34,785 nucleotides of DNA from an uncultured Lachnospiraceae bacterium (GCA_947571775.1 CANOZK010000022.1:1-34785), one strand, 5' to 3'. Shown: positions 1 to 7,532, counted from the first letter of the stretch. The notes: generated by a model not told the origin, from the letters alone. Made by a program: numbers and translations.

Positions 1-25
1 TTGTAGCTGTATTCCATATTGCACC

Positions 26-418
26 TTATACATTCTTCTGGCTTTCAATGTACTGTTTTCTGACAGCCAGTGGAGCACCGCCGGCCGTGGAAACAAAATA
101 TGAATTTTTCCACAGTGACGGCAGTCTTGTCCAAAGCCATTCCAATTCTTGCCGCAGTATCCGGGAAGTACGGCCTTTGATTTGTTTGATAGCTTTATGA
201 ACACCGAATTGAGGGTCTGCTTCCATGAGCAAGTGCACACGGTTAGGCATGATTTCTATCTCTATGATGTCGATGCGATATTCCTCACAAATTTCCTGTA
301 TAAGCTCTTTCAGCCTTGTATCGACACCATTGAGCAAGACCTTACGGCGGTATTTTGGACGCCAAACCACATGATATTTGCAGGAGTACACCACATTATG
401 ATTGCTTTTGTATTTCAT
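26..418 (-). CDS. tnpA: IS200/IS605-family transposase TnpA with altered HUH motif
   Basis: A 130-residue Y1 transposase of the IS200/IS605 family, which moves single-stranded DNA by cutting at hairpin-marked ends. The N-terminal HVVWRPKYRR block and a C-terminal VRKQYIESQ block with candidate nucleophile Tyr123 match the family, and length is normal. The metal-binding HUH motif, normally Asp-His-Val-His, reads Asn59-Arg60-Val61-His62. The first His codon CAT has become CGT. Loss of a metal ligand should abolish or weaken cleavage, so this copy is probably inactive or relies on another TnpA. No TnpB is adjacent. The element's right end lies beyond the window start. Confidence 0.85.
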   Translation of the reverse strand: MKYKSNHNVVYSCKYHVVWRPKYRRKVLLNGVDTRLKELIQEICEEYRIDIIEIEIMPNRVHLLMEADPQFGVHKAIKQIKGRTSRILRQELEWLWTRLPSLWKNSYFVSTAGGAPLAVRKQYIESQKNV

Positions 419-476
419 GCAATATTATACATCAAACATCTATACTAATGCAAAAATTATTTTCACAGAAAGGAGA

Positions 477-519
477 GCGCCTTATATCCCCATGCCTAAA
501 GGCAGGGACTTTACGGCGC
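477..519 (-). mobile_element. Left-end hairpin of the first IS200/IS605 element
   Basis: This lies about 60 nt upstream of tnpA. TGCC (493-496) and GGCA (501-504) pair around a TAAA loop, extended by CCC/GGG with one bulged A, and GCGCC (477-481) pairs with GGCGC (515-519) further out. Subterminal imperfect hairpins of this kind are what TnpA recognises. The exact element tip cannot be placed without an empty site. Confidence 0.6.
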
Positions 520-568
520 ATTTGGTAATGGTTTCCCAATAATATTTCTTTATCAATTTTAATTTCGA

Positions 569-872
569 TTAAGCCGCATACAATATTACCTCATCGTTTT
601 TGATCTCTTCTAAAAATTCATCATCCAGACTTCCAGTTGTTAATACATCGACTTTTATTTTCAAGGCCTCTGTCAGTTCTGTATAAAAACCGCACAAAGC
701 AAACAGCCCCTTCATTTCCCCTTTCTCTAATTCTGAGGTCGATATCGCTTTGCTCATGATAGTCGCCTTTGGCATAAGAACCAAATAAATATACTTTGGA
801 AATTTGATACTTTTCTGCTATTGGAGCAATTGTACACTTCAATTCCTCTATTGAATAATGTGTATCCGCCAT
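569..872 (-). pseudogene. MNT-type minimal nucleotidyltransferase, frameshifted
   Basis: The first part, from ATG at 872, encodes the nucleotidyltransferase core: GSYAKG at residues 31-36 and the SDIDL acidic pair Asp43/Asp45, i.e. the GS-X10-DXD pattern of MntA-like proteins. After about residue 48 the frame breaks. The family-like continuation (EKGEMKGLFALCGFYTELTE, later KVDVLTTGSLDDEFL) is in the next frame and ends in TAA at 569-571. One extra A in the ATTAGAGAAAGGG stretch (minus strand, near 725-735) explains the shift, so this is one disrupted gene of about 100 codons. Such proteins often act as antitoxins to HEPN partners, but no HEPN gene is nearby. A sequencing error in the A/G-rich run is the main alternative. 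Confidence 0.75.
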
Positions 873-902
873 ATCTTCTCTCCTTTCTCTAATTCTACCA
901 TC

Positions 903-931
903 ATAGTAGTATAGATAATAGATAAAAGCAA
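903..931 (-). promoter_or_regulatory. Predicted sigma-A promoter of the nucleotidyltransferase gene
   Basis: On the minus strand TTGCTT (-35, 926-931) and TACTAT (-10, 903-908) are separated by 17 bp, about 30 bp upstream of the ATG at 872. It overlaps the foot of the terminator stem of the gene upstream. Confidence 0.5.
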
Positions 932-971
932 GCCATATTTCTTCTATGACAAAAAAGGAAATATGGTTTGC
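924..971 (-). terminator. Terminator after the polysaccharide deacetylase gene
   Basis: A 14-bp stem, 928-941 paired with 958-971 with one G-T pair, around a 16-nt loop. On the minus strand it is followed by TTTT (924-927). It sits about 40 bp after the deacetylase stop codon. Confidence 0.65.
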
Positions 972-1008
972 CTCTGTTTAAAATTTTATAGAGATGTCTT
1001 TATGCCTA

Positions 1009-1767
1009 TCAATTTCCTATCTGCCGCCCCTCCTGGTCAAGGTGGTAATTCTCTTTATAAATCAATTCGGAAACCGGAACCATCTCATATCCTTGTTCCT
1101 GCAACGCGGCAAGGATAAGCTTCAATGCCTCGGCTGTATATTTTGCCCCATTATGCATGCGGATAATGGCCCCATTACCCAAATTTTTATGATTGCAGAC
1201 GGTTTCCACAATGGCCTCTGCGCCGTAATCTTTCCAATCCAGACTGTCCACAGACCACTGGATGGTATAATAACCGTTTTCCATAGCGTTGTGTACCACC
1301 GCATTGTCATAGGAGCCATAGGGCGGACGGAATAACTCCATGTCTGTCCCGGTCAGTTTCCTTACTTTCTCCTGCACCCCCGTTAGTTCTGCTGTTTTCC
1401 CCTCATTGTCAAGCCGAACCATATCCCTATGCTTATCACCGTAATTGCCCAGATCATGCCCGGCAGCACAGACCGCTTTTACCTCCTCTGGAAAGGATTC
1501 TACCCATTCCCCAGTTACAAAAAACGTAGCTTTTACTTTATATGCTGCCAAAATTTCCAGTATTTCCTGTATCTTGGTATTTCCCTGGATAACATCAAAG
1601 CTTAGAGCAACTTGCTTTTTTTCTGTATCCACGCAGTAAATGGGCAATTCCCTCCCATCTATACTTGTACTGACCGTGACAACCTCCGGCACATAACGGA
1701 TGGCTCCAAATACCAGCAGCGCCAGCGCCATCCAGGCGGCCATCCATTTTAGTCTTTCCTTTGGCAT
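1009..1767 (-). CDS. Polysaccharide deacetylase-like protein (NodB fold), metal site degenerate
   Basis: A 252-residue protein with an N-terminal membrane anchor (about residues 8-24) and an extracytoplasmic NodB domain, similar to clostridial PdaB-type spore or wall deacetylases. Motif 3 (RPPYGSY, 147-153), motif 4 (DSLDW, 174-178) and motif 5 (IIRMHNG) are intact. Motif 1 reads SFDV, so catalytic Asp58 is kept but the metal-binding second Asp is Val59. Motif 2 reads NYGDKH, with Tyr109 in place of the first metal His and His113 kept. Two of the three metal ligands are therefore absent. PdaB homologues also vary at motif 1, but the His-to-Tyr change is unusual. Activity is doubtful; a binding role is possible. 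GGGGAG precedes the ATG. Confidence 0.8.
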   Translation of the reverse strand: MPKERLKWMAAWMALALLVFGAIRYVPEVVTVSTSIDGRELPIYCVDTEKKQVALSFDVIQGNTKIQEILEILAAYKVKATFFVTGEWVESFPEEVKAVCAAGHDLGNYGDKHRDMVRLDNEGKTAELTGVQEKVRKLTGTDMELFRPPYGSYDNAVVHNAMENGYYTIQWSVDSLDWKDYGAEAIVETVCNHKNLGNGAIIRMHNGAKYTAEALKLILAALQEQGYEMVPVSELIYKENYHLDQEGRQIGN

Positions 1768-2018
1768 TGTATACTCCCCATAGACGTTGTTATCAGTCTA
1801 TGCGCACATCCGCCAAATCAGAACTTCTCGTTAAACGATCCATCACATGAAAGTCTGGCGGGCGCATTTTGCATCCTTGAATATGTGACGCCTGTCTGGG
1901 GGTATACTTTTACATTGAATAACAGCATAACACAAAACGCGGCAACAAAAAAGAGTTCCTGTGCTTTATTGATAAAAAAGCAATAAAATTTCCATTAAAT
2001 TATTGTGAAAATTGCATA

Positions 2019-2047
2019 TTGAAAAATTCCTCTATCAATGTTATCAT
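2019..2047 (+). promoter_or_regulatory. Predicted sigma-A promoter for BCCT-mttB operon
   Basis: TTGAAA (2019-2024), 17-bp spacer, TATCAT (2042-2047). The -10 box lies wholly inside the perfect palindrome at 2038-2055, as expected for a repressor-controlled promoter. Confidence 0.55.
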
Positions 2048-2055
2048 GATAACAT
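2038..2055. promoter_or_regulatory. Perfect 18-bp palindrome, candidate TetR operator
   Basis: ATGTTATCATGATAACAT equals its own reverse complement over all 18 positions, and the symmetry stops exactly at the flanks. Size and symmetry suit a dimeric TetR-type repressor. The obvious candidate is the TetR gene at 6831-7484, which flanks the same cassette. The pairing of regulator and site is inference; no second full copy was found near the TetR gene. Confidence 0.6.
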
Positions 2056-2104
2056 CAAAAAATCAGAAAAAAGAGAATGTATTTTCGTAAATATCTTGTA
2101 ATTT

Positions 2105-2131
2105 TTGGATATTTTGCTTATTTATTATAAT
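2105..2131 (+). promoter_or_regulatory. Possible second promoter for BCCT-mttB operon
   Basis: TTGGAT (2105-2110) and a perfect TATAAT (2126-2131) with a short 15-bp spacer. It lies about 105 bp upstream of the start codon, nearer the gene than the palindrome promoter. The spacer makes it the weaker candidate. Confidence 0.35.
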
Positions 2132-2235
2132 ATTTAGTCTGATTTTGCAGCAAATTAGGTTGTGTAAAAATAACACGATAACCTTTTATGCGATATATTA
2201 ACAAGTCATCGCCACAATAAAAAGGAGGTATGCGT

Positions 2236-3753
2236 ATGACACAAAAGAAAACAGTGAACCATGTATTATTAATTTCCGCAGTCATTGTAGCTGTATTCGT
2301 GGCATTCGGCGCTGCGTTCCCAGATTTGTTGGGAAATGCCGCGAATATGATTTTTTCCGTTTTGACCGACAAGTTCGGATGGTTTTACCTGATTACCGTT
2401 TTCCTGATGGTTATTTTTGCAGTTTTTATCGCAGTCAGTCCTATGGGAAAATTAAAACTGGGCAAGCCGGAAGATAAACCGGAATTTTCAGATTTTCAAT
2501 GGTTCACCATGTTATTTGGCGGATCTATGGGAATCGGGCTGGTATTCTATTCTGTGGCGGAGCCGCTGATGGATTACGTATCACCGCCCACCGCGGAACC
2601 GGAAACCGCAGCCGCCATGTATGAATCCATGGAAACCGTATTTTTCCACTGGGGCTTTCATCCATGGGTAATCTTTGCCATCGGCGGTTTGGCGCTTGGA
2701 TACTTTTCTTTTAAAAAGGATCGTCCCTTCCTGGTAAGTTCCGCATTTGAACCGCTGATTGGGGATCGGGTAAACGGACCAATCGGAAAAGCCATTGATA
2801 TTCTGGCTGTATTTGCAACGATCTTCGGCGTTGCCACCAGCTTAGGATTGGGGGCCGCACAGATCGTAGGCGGTTTGGGTTACATCTACGGCGTAAAGGC
2901 CGGAACATTTTTAACCTGCGTAATTATAGCAATCATTACTTTATGTTTTACAATTGCCACAATCTCTGGACTGCAAAAGGGCATCCAGCTCATTGCGGAC
3001 ATTAAAATCTGGCTGTCTATCGGATTTATGATATTTATCTTCGTATTTGGCGGCGCTGTCTTTATCCTGGACATGTTCACCAATACGCTGGGCGGCTATC
3101 TGGCAAATATTATAGAGAAAAGCCTTTGGATGGAAAACAAATCCTTCTTATCCTCTTGGACCGTATTTTATTGGGCCTGGTGGATTGCCTGGGCGCCTTT
3201 CTGCGGACAGTTCTGCGCCAGGGTATCAAAAGGACGTACCATTCGCCAGTACCTGCTGACCGTCAGCGTACTGCCTGCACTGTTTAGTTTTGTGTGGCTG
3301 GGTATCTACGGAGGGGCCGGATTCCATATGAACGAAGTAGGCGGAGGCCGGATCTTAGAAGCAGTCAATACCGACTACACCACTGGCTTGTTCGCGCTGC
3401 TGGGAGAACTTCCCCTTTATGCAATCACAGCACCGTTGGCACTGATTTTAATTGTATTCAGCTTTTTGGGTTCGGCCAATTCCGCAACCTATGTGTTGTC
3501 CATGTTGACTGACCGCGGAAACATGGACCCGGATAAGAAACTGAGGGCCGGCTGGGGTATCGCCCAGGGAGCCGTAACGATTATCTGTATTATCGTAGGC
3601 GGAACTTCTGTATTACAGATTTTGCAGACGACATCTATTGTAGCAGCTTTCCCATACATGATTATTATGATTCTCATGTGTGTTTCCATCTATAAAACAT
3701 TGTCAAAAGACGCTGTAAACGAAGGATTAATGAAAGAAAAAGGAAAACAATAA
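2236..3753 (+). CDS. BCCT-family quaternary amine transporter, first copy
   Basis: A 505-residue membrane protein with about 12 TM segments of the betaine/carnitine/choline transporter family. The family signature is clear: FYWAWWIAWAPF followed by ARVSKGRTIR. The Trp-box region HWGFHPW and the TM3 motif SMGIGLVFYSVAEP are also present. The Na2-site region in BetP reads TSADSA; here it is GSANSAT, lacking the Thr whose side chain binds sodium, and the TM3 glycine before MGIG is Ser. This suggests a changed ion requirement, perhaps substrate/product exchange as in CaiT. Start: an ATG at 2230 touches AGGAGG (2223-2228) too closely; the in-frame ATG at 2236 has ideal spacing. It is followed 27 bp later by the mttB-like gene, so they form one operon. 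Confidence 0.93.
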   Translation: MTQKKTVNHVLLISAVIVAVFVAFGAAFPDLLGNAANMIFSVLTDKFGWFYLITVFLMVIFAVFIAVSPMGKLKLGKPEDKPEFSDFQWFTMLFGGSMGIGLVFYSVAEPLMDYVSPPTAEPETAAAMYESMETVFFHWGFHPWVIFAIGGLALGYFSFKKDRPFLVSSAFEPLIGDRVNGPIGKAIDILAVFATIFGVATSLGLGAAQIVGGLGYIYGVKAGTFLTCVIIAIITLCFTIATISGLQKGIQLIADIKIWLSIGFMIFIFVFGGAVFILDMFTNTLGGYLANIIEKSLWMENKSFLSSWTVFYWAWWIAWAPFCGQFCARVSKGRTIRQYLLTVSVLPALFSFVWLGIYGGAGFHMNEVGGGRILEAVNTDYTTGLFALLGELPLYAITAPLALILIVFSFLGSANSATYVLSMLTDRGNMDPDKKLRAGWGIAQGAVTIICIIVGGTSVLQILQTTSIVAAFPYMIIMILMCVSIYKTLSKDAVNEGLMKEKGKQ

Positions 3754-3780
3754 AAAAGAAATTAAAGGAGGAATTTTATT

Positions 3781-5199
3781 ATGAAAACAAACGAACAATT
3801 AATCCATGAGGCATCTATGCGTATTTTAAACCGGACCGGTATGCGTTTTGAGTACCCCGAAGCCGTAAAAGTTTTAAAAGAGAATGGAATTGACGTGGAC
3901 GATACCGGCGTTGCCCGTTTCACAGAAGAGCAACTGATGTACTGGGTAAATAAAGCTCCTCACGCATTTACCATGTATGCCAGAAATCCCAAATACAACA
4001 TTACCGTGGGCGGAGACCATCTGAATCCAGCGCCTGGTTACGGCTGCCCATTCGTGATTGACGCAGACGGAGAACAGCATCCGGCTATGACGGCAGACTA
4101 TGTAAAATTCCTGAAACTGTACCATCAGCAGCACAGCTTTGACGTAAACGGCGGTATCATTGTACAGCCCGACGACCTTCCCGTAGACAACGCAACTCTG
4201 CTTATGCTTTATATGACCCTGCTGTATTCGGACAAGGTTCTGCTCACCGGAACGGCTGACGAAAAGCAGGTAGAAGCCATGATGGAAGTAGCAAAAGTTG
4301 TATTCGGCGGCGAAGAAGAATTAAAGAAATATCCGCGCATGATTACGCTGATCAATACAGTAACTCCATTGCAGTTAACAAACGTAATGACGGAAAGTTT
4401 GTTCCAGTTTGCGAAATACCGCCAGCCGCTTGTAATCGGTTCCCTGGCTCAGGCAGGCTCCACCAGCCCCATTACCCTGGCCGGCACTCTGGCTATCTCC
4501 AACGCGGAAATATTGGCCGGTATCGCTCTGTGCCAGATGATTTCCCCAGGTATGCCTGTGGTATACGGCTGTGAAAGCACCACTGCGGATATGAGAGGCG
4601 GTGCGACTGCCATTGGTTCCCCAGAAGGCGCAATCTGTTACAACCACACCGGAAAGATGGCCGATTTCTACGGTATTCCCAGTCGTGCAGGCGGATGCTT
4701 GTCCGACGCTAAGAAGGTAAATGCACAGGCCGGATATGAATCTATGATGACGTTCATGGCATGCCGTGACGCCAACATCAACTTTATGATTCATGCAGCT
4801 GGTATTATGGACGCTTATGCAAGTATGTCTTATGAAAAATTGATTGTAGACTTTGAAGTCATTGACTATGTAAACAGATACCGCAGACGCTATGAAATCA
4901 ACGAAGAAACCATTCCAGAAGATCTGATCGACGAAATCGGCCAGGACGGCGTTTATTTGACAGAGGAGCACACGTTTGAATACTGCAGAACAGAGCCTCT
5001 GACTCCAGAAATCTCTGTAAGAGGTACCGCCGAAGAGCCTGGAAAGGCTTTGGAAAATAATATACAGAAGAAAATTGACACGATGTTAGACGCATATGTG
5101 CAGCCAGAATTGGATAAAGACATCCTGGACAAAATAAAACAAATCCTCCTCTCACGTGGTGTTGCACAGGAATTCATTGATAAGCTGGAAAATATGTAA
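3781..5199 (+). CDS. MttB-superfamily methyltransferase without pyrrolysine
   Basis: A 472-residue cytoplasmic protein of the trimethylamine methyltransferase (MttB) superfamily. Archaeal MttB uses pyrrolysine encoded by an in-frame TAG; this gene has none, and the segment that best aligns with the pyrrolysine loop, starting at Gly341, reads GIMDAY. Non-pyrrolysine members studied in Desulfitobacterium and Eubacterium (MtgB, MtpB, MtcB) demethylate glycine betaine, proline betaine or carnitine onto a corrinoid protein. The substrate here cannot be read from sequence, but the flanking BCCT genes point to a quaternary amine. The start follows AGGAGG by about 9 nt. No corrinoid protein or reactivase is encoded next to it, so the methyl acceptor must come from elsewhere. 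The gene ends in TAA before a strong terminator. Confidence 0.9.
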   Translation: MKTNEQLIHEASMRILNRTGMRFEYPEAVKVLKENGIDVDDTGVARFTEEQLMYWVNKAPHAFTMYARNPKYNITVGGDHLNPAPGYGCPFVIDADGEQHPAMTADYVKFLKLYHQQHSFDVNGGIIVQPDDLPVDNATLLMLYMTLLYSDKVLLTGTADEKQVEAMMEVAKVVFGGEEELKKYPRMITLINTVTPLQLTNVMTESLFQFAKYRQPLVIGSLAQAGSTSPITLAGTLAISNAEILAGIALCQMISPGMPVVYGCESTTADMRGGATAIGSPEGAICYNHTGKMADFYGIPSRAGGCLSDAKKVNAQAGYESMMTFMACRDANINFMIHAAGIMDAYASMSYEKLIVDFEVIDYVNRYRRRYEINEETIPEDLIDEIGQDGVYLTEEHTFEYCRTEPLTPEISVRGTAEEPGKALENNIQKKIDTMLDAYVQPELDKDILDKIKQILLSRGVAQEFIDKLENM

Positions 5200-5241
5200 G
5201 CAGCCAAAAATGGCCTGATAAACAACAGTGTCAATTTTCAG

Positions 5242-5285
5242 AACCGACAGAGCCATCTTTCCAGTTGGCTCTGTCGGTTTTTTAT
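5242..5285 (+). terminator. Rho-independent terminator between mttB-like gene and second BCCT gene
   Basis: A perfect 14-bp stem (5242-5255 with 5266-5279) around a 10-nt loop, followed by a T-rich tract. It stands 27 bp upstream of the next start codon, so little room remains for a separate promoter. The second transporter therefore depends on read-through or on a promoter upstream of the hairpin. Confidence 0.9.
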
Positions 5286-5311
5286 TCAATTAGAGAAAGG
5301 AAGGCACGGAA

Positions 5312-6826
5312 ATGACAGAAGAAAAAAAGAAAAAACAACCTGTATTTTATATATCTGCGGCAATCTCAATTTTTATTGTCCTAGCCGGCGCGCTGGACGG
5401 AGAATTCTTTGCTCAGATAACATCCTCCCTATTAAACTTTATTTCCAAAAACTTCGCATGGGTCTATGTAGTTTTTATGCTGCTCTTCGTAATATTTTGC
5501 CTGTGGCTTGCTTTCAGCCGCTTTGGCTCTATCCGTCTCGGCCCTGATGACTCCAAGCCCCAATATAATACCATATCCTGGTTTGCTATGTTGTTCTGTG
5601 CAGGCATGGGTGTGGGTCTGGTCTTCTGGGGAATCTCTGAACCCCTGTCTCATTATGTTTCCCCTGCCGCCGGCATCGAGCCGGGAAGTCAGGAAGCAGC
5701 GGCTTTTGCCATCCGTTCCTGCTTTATGCACTGGGGCGTCCATCCCTGGGCAGCCTACGGCATCATCGGCATTGGACTCGCATATTTTCAGTTCCGAAAA
5801 AACCGCCCTGGACTGATCAGCAGCCTTTTTGAACCTATGCTGGGAGAAAAAGGTGTAAAAGGCCCCGCCGGCAAAGCCATTGACATTTTCTCCGTAATCG
5901 TCTCCATCGCCGGCGTCGCCGCCTCGCTGGGAATGGGAGCGCTTCAGATCTGCGGAGGACTGAATTACTTATGGGGACTTCCAAATAATGCCACCGTGTG
6001 GCTGATCGTCATCGTCGTGATCTGCTGTATCTATCTGATCAGCGCCACAAGCGGTCTGGAAAAAGGTGTAAAAGTGCTGTCCAATTTCAACTTGTGTCTG
6101 GCGGCTGTTTTTCTAATCCTTTCTTTCCTTTTTGGACCTTCCGTGCGCATACTTGAGATTTTTACTACTGGTCTGGGGGACTATGTCACCCATTTTATTT
6201 CTGACAGCTTAAATTTGGAGCCGTTTGGCGATAACGCCTGGTTCTTAGACTGGCGGGTATTTTACTGGGCCTGGTGGATCTCCTGGGCGCCTTTTGTCGG
6301 TATTTTTATCGCAAGAATCTCCAGGGGCCGCACCATCAAAGAATTTATCCTGGGCGTTATCATCGTTCCAAGCATCGCCTCTATCATCTGGTTTTCCGTA
6401 TTCGGAGGGGTTGCTTTAAACGCAGCCGACTCTTTCTCCTTACAAGAGCTGGGAGAGATTGCGGCCGTCCCAGAAACCGCATTGTTTGTAATCCTGAATG
6501 AATATCCGTTAGGCGTCGTGCTGTCCATCGCTGCCATTGTGCTGCTTTTGATTTTCTTTATTACCTCTGCCGACTCCGCTACTTTTGTGCTTAGTATGCA
6601 GACCTCAGAGGGGAACATCAATCCTCCGAACCACAAGAAGATTGTGTGGGGAATCCTGCTGGCGGCAATCGCTTACGTGCTGCTGATTACCGGCGGCATC
6701 AAATCCCTTCAGATCGCATCGATTGTTGCCGCGTTTCCATTTGCGTTTATTATGGTATTGGTCTGTATCAACCTTATCAAAGAATTAAAAAAAGAAGGGA
6801 AGCATAAGAAGCAGGAATCCATCTGA
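5312..6826 (+). CDS. BCCT-family quaternary amine transporter, second copy
   Basis: A 504-residue paralogue of the first transporter with about 12 TM segments. It has AGMGVGLVFWGISEP in TM3, HWGVHPWAAY in the Trp-box region, and FYWAWWISWAPF with ARISRGRTIK. Unlike the first copy it keeps the canonical TSADSAT sequence of the BetP Na2 sodium site, so ordinary Na+-coupled uptake is likely. The C-terminal tail is short and Lys-rich, without the long osmosensing tail of BetP, which favours nutrient uptake over osmoregulation. AGAAAGGAAGG precedes the ATG. The gene ends 4 bp from the stop of the convergent TetR gene. Confidence 0.93.
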   Translation: MTEEKKKKQPVFYISAAISIFIVLAGALDGEFFAQITSSLLNFISKNFAWVYVVFMLLFVIFCLWLAFSRFGSIRLGPDDSKPQYNTISWFAMLFCAGMGVGLVFWGISEPLSHYVSPAAGIEPGSQEAAAFAIRSCFMHWGVHPWAAYGIIGIGLAYFQFRKNRPGLISSLFEPMLGEKGVKGPAGKAIDIFSVIVSIAGVAASLGMGALQICGGLNYLWGLPNNATVWLIVIVVICCIYLISATSGLEKGVKVLSNFNLCLAAVFLILSFLFGPSVRILEIFTTGLGDYVTHFISDSLNLEPFGDNAWFLDWRVFYWAWWISWAPFVGIFIARISRGRTIKEFILGVIIVPSIASIIWFSVFGGVALNAADSFSLQELGEIAAVPETALFVILNEYPLGVVLSIAAIVLLLIFFITSADSATFVLSMQTSEGNINPPNHKKIVWGILLAAIAYVLLITGGIKSLQIASIVAAFPFAFIMVLVCINLIKELKKEGKHKKQESI

Positions 6827-6830
6827 GGAT

Positions 6831-7484
6831 TTAAGACTTTTTATACTTTTTGGCCAGATCGTACAGCAGATCATGAAATTCCTCCGCCGCCTTTTTTGGA
6901 ATTCCGGGATTCTTGTATTCATCCTTATATTTCAGCAGGATGCCGCGGAAAACATAGCTTTCGATCTGGCTGAGCGCCTCGGCATCCTGGGTGCTGATTG
7001 CCCCCAGGGCCGCCGCTTTCCTAAGCAGCACAAAGTCCCGTTGGAATAAATCGTTGTTAAACAAAATGCTGACCGAATAACCGTCAAATTCCTGTTTAAA
7101 ATCATCTGGAAGCAGCTGATAATACTCAAATATAATTTCCCCCAGAGAATGCTGGTATTTGCCAAAGAATAGATTTTCGTAGATGGGAATATTCTGAAAT
7201 GCATATCCCGCCAGACAGTCCCACATTTTTAGGTTCAGCCCATATGGATCTGTGAGAATCTGGGGGTCGTTGACCATATTCTTAAATTCAAAAATATAGT
7301 TTTTAAAAAAACGGACAGAAGCCAGCGCAATCAAATGCTCTAAGTTATCAAAATAGCGATAAATGACGGTGCTTGTGCATTTCATTTCGCTGGCCACTCT
7401 CCGGATCTTTACTCCCTCCGGTCCTTCTTTTTTTAATATGTCATAAGCAATTTCTATAAATTGCCTTTTTCTCTCTAAGCTCAT
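6831..7484 (-). CDS. TetR/AcrR-family transcriptional regulator
   Basis: A 217-residue TetR-type protein. The N-terminal DNA-binding domain (about residues 1-50) contains EGVKIRRVASEMKCTSTVIY and YRYFDNLEHLI, matching TetR helices 2-4. The C-terminal ligand domain is not recognisable by eye. The reading frame extends far upstream, but that part is insertion-element sequence with no family similarity. The ATG at 7484 follows a GGGGGAAAG site and gives the usual TetR length. It is convergent with the second BCCT gene, so control of the quaternary-amine cassette is the likely job. The palindrome at 2038-2055 and the inverted repeat at 7533-7560 are candidate binding sites. Confidence 0.88.
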   Translation of the reverse strand: MSLERKRQFIEIAYDILKKEGPEGVKIRRVASEMKCTSTVIYRYFDNLEHLIALASVRFFKNYIFEFKNMVNDPQILTDPYGLNLKMWDCLAGYAFQNIPIYENLFFGKYQHSLGEIIFEYYQLLPDDFKQEFDGYSVSILFNNDLFQRDFVLLRKAAALGAISTQDAEALSQIESYVFRGILLKYKDEYKNPGIPKKAAEEFHDLLYDLAKKYKKS

Positions 7485-7532
7485 AGCCGTGCTTTCCCCC
7501 TTGTTTTTCGTAGTAATGCTCCAAACAGCAAC

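Larger units (their letters stand above)
1768..2235. other. Long intergenic region between deacetylase and first BCCT gene
   Basis: A 468-bp AT-rich region with no convincing gene. It carries the promoter and palindrome upstream of the BCCT-mttB operon, a second possible promoter, and the leader of that operon. If transcription starts near 2054 the untranslated leader would be about 180 nt. No known riboswitch fold was recognised in it. The promoter of the minus-strand deacetylase gene must also lie here, but no clear match was found. Confidence 0.6.

Noticed and set aside
3781..5199. Pyrrolysine-containing MttB
   Set aside because: There is no in-frame TAG; the frame is continuous to TAA and the aligned loop has ordinary residues.
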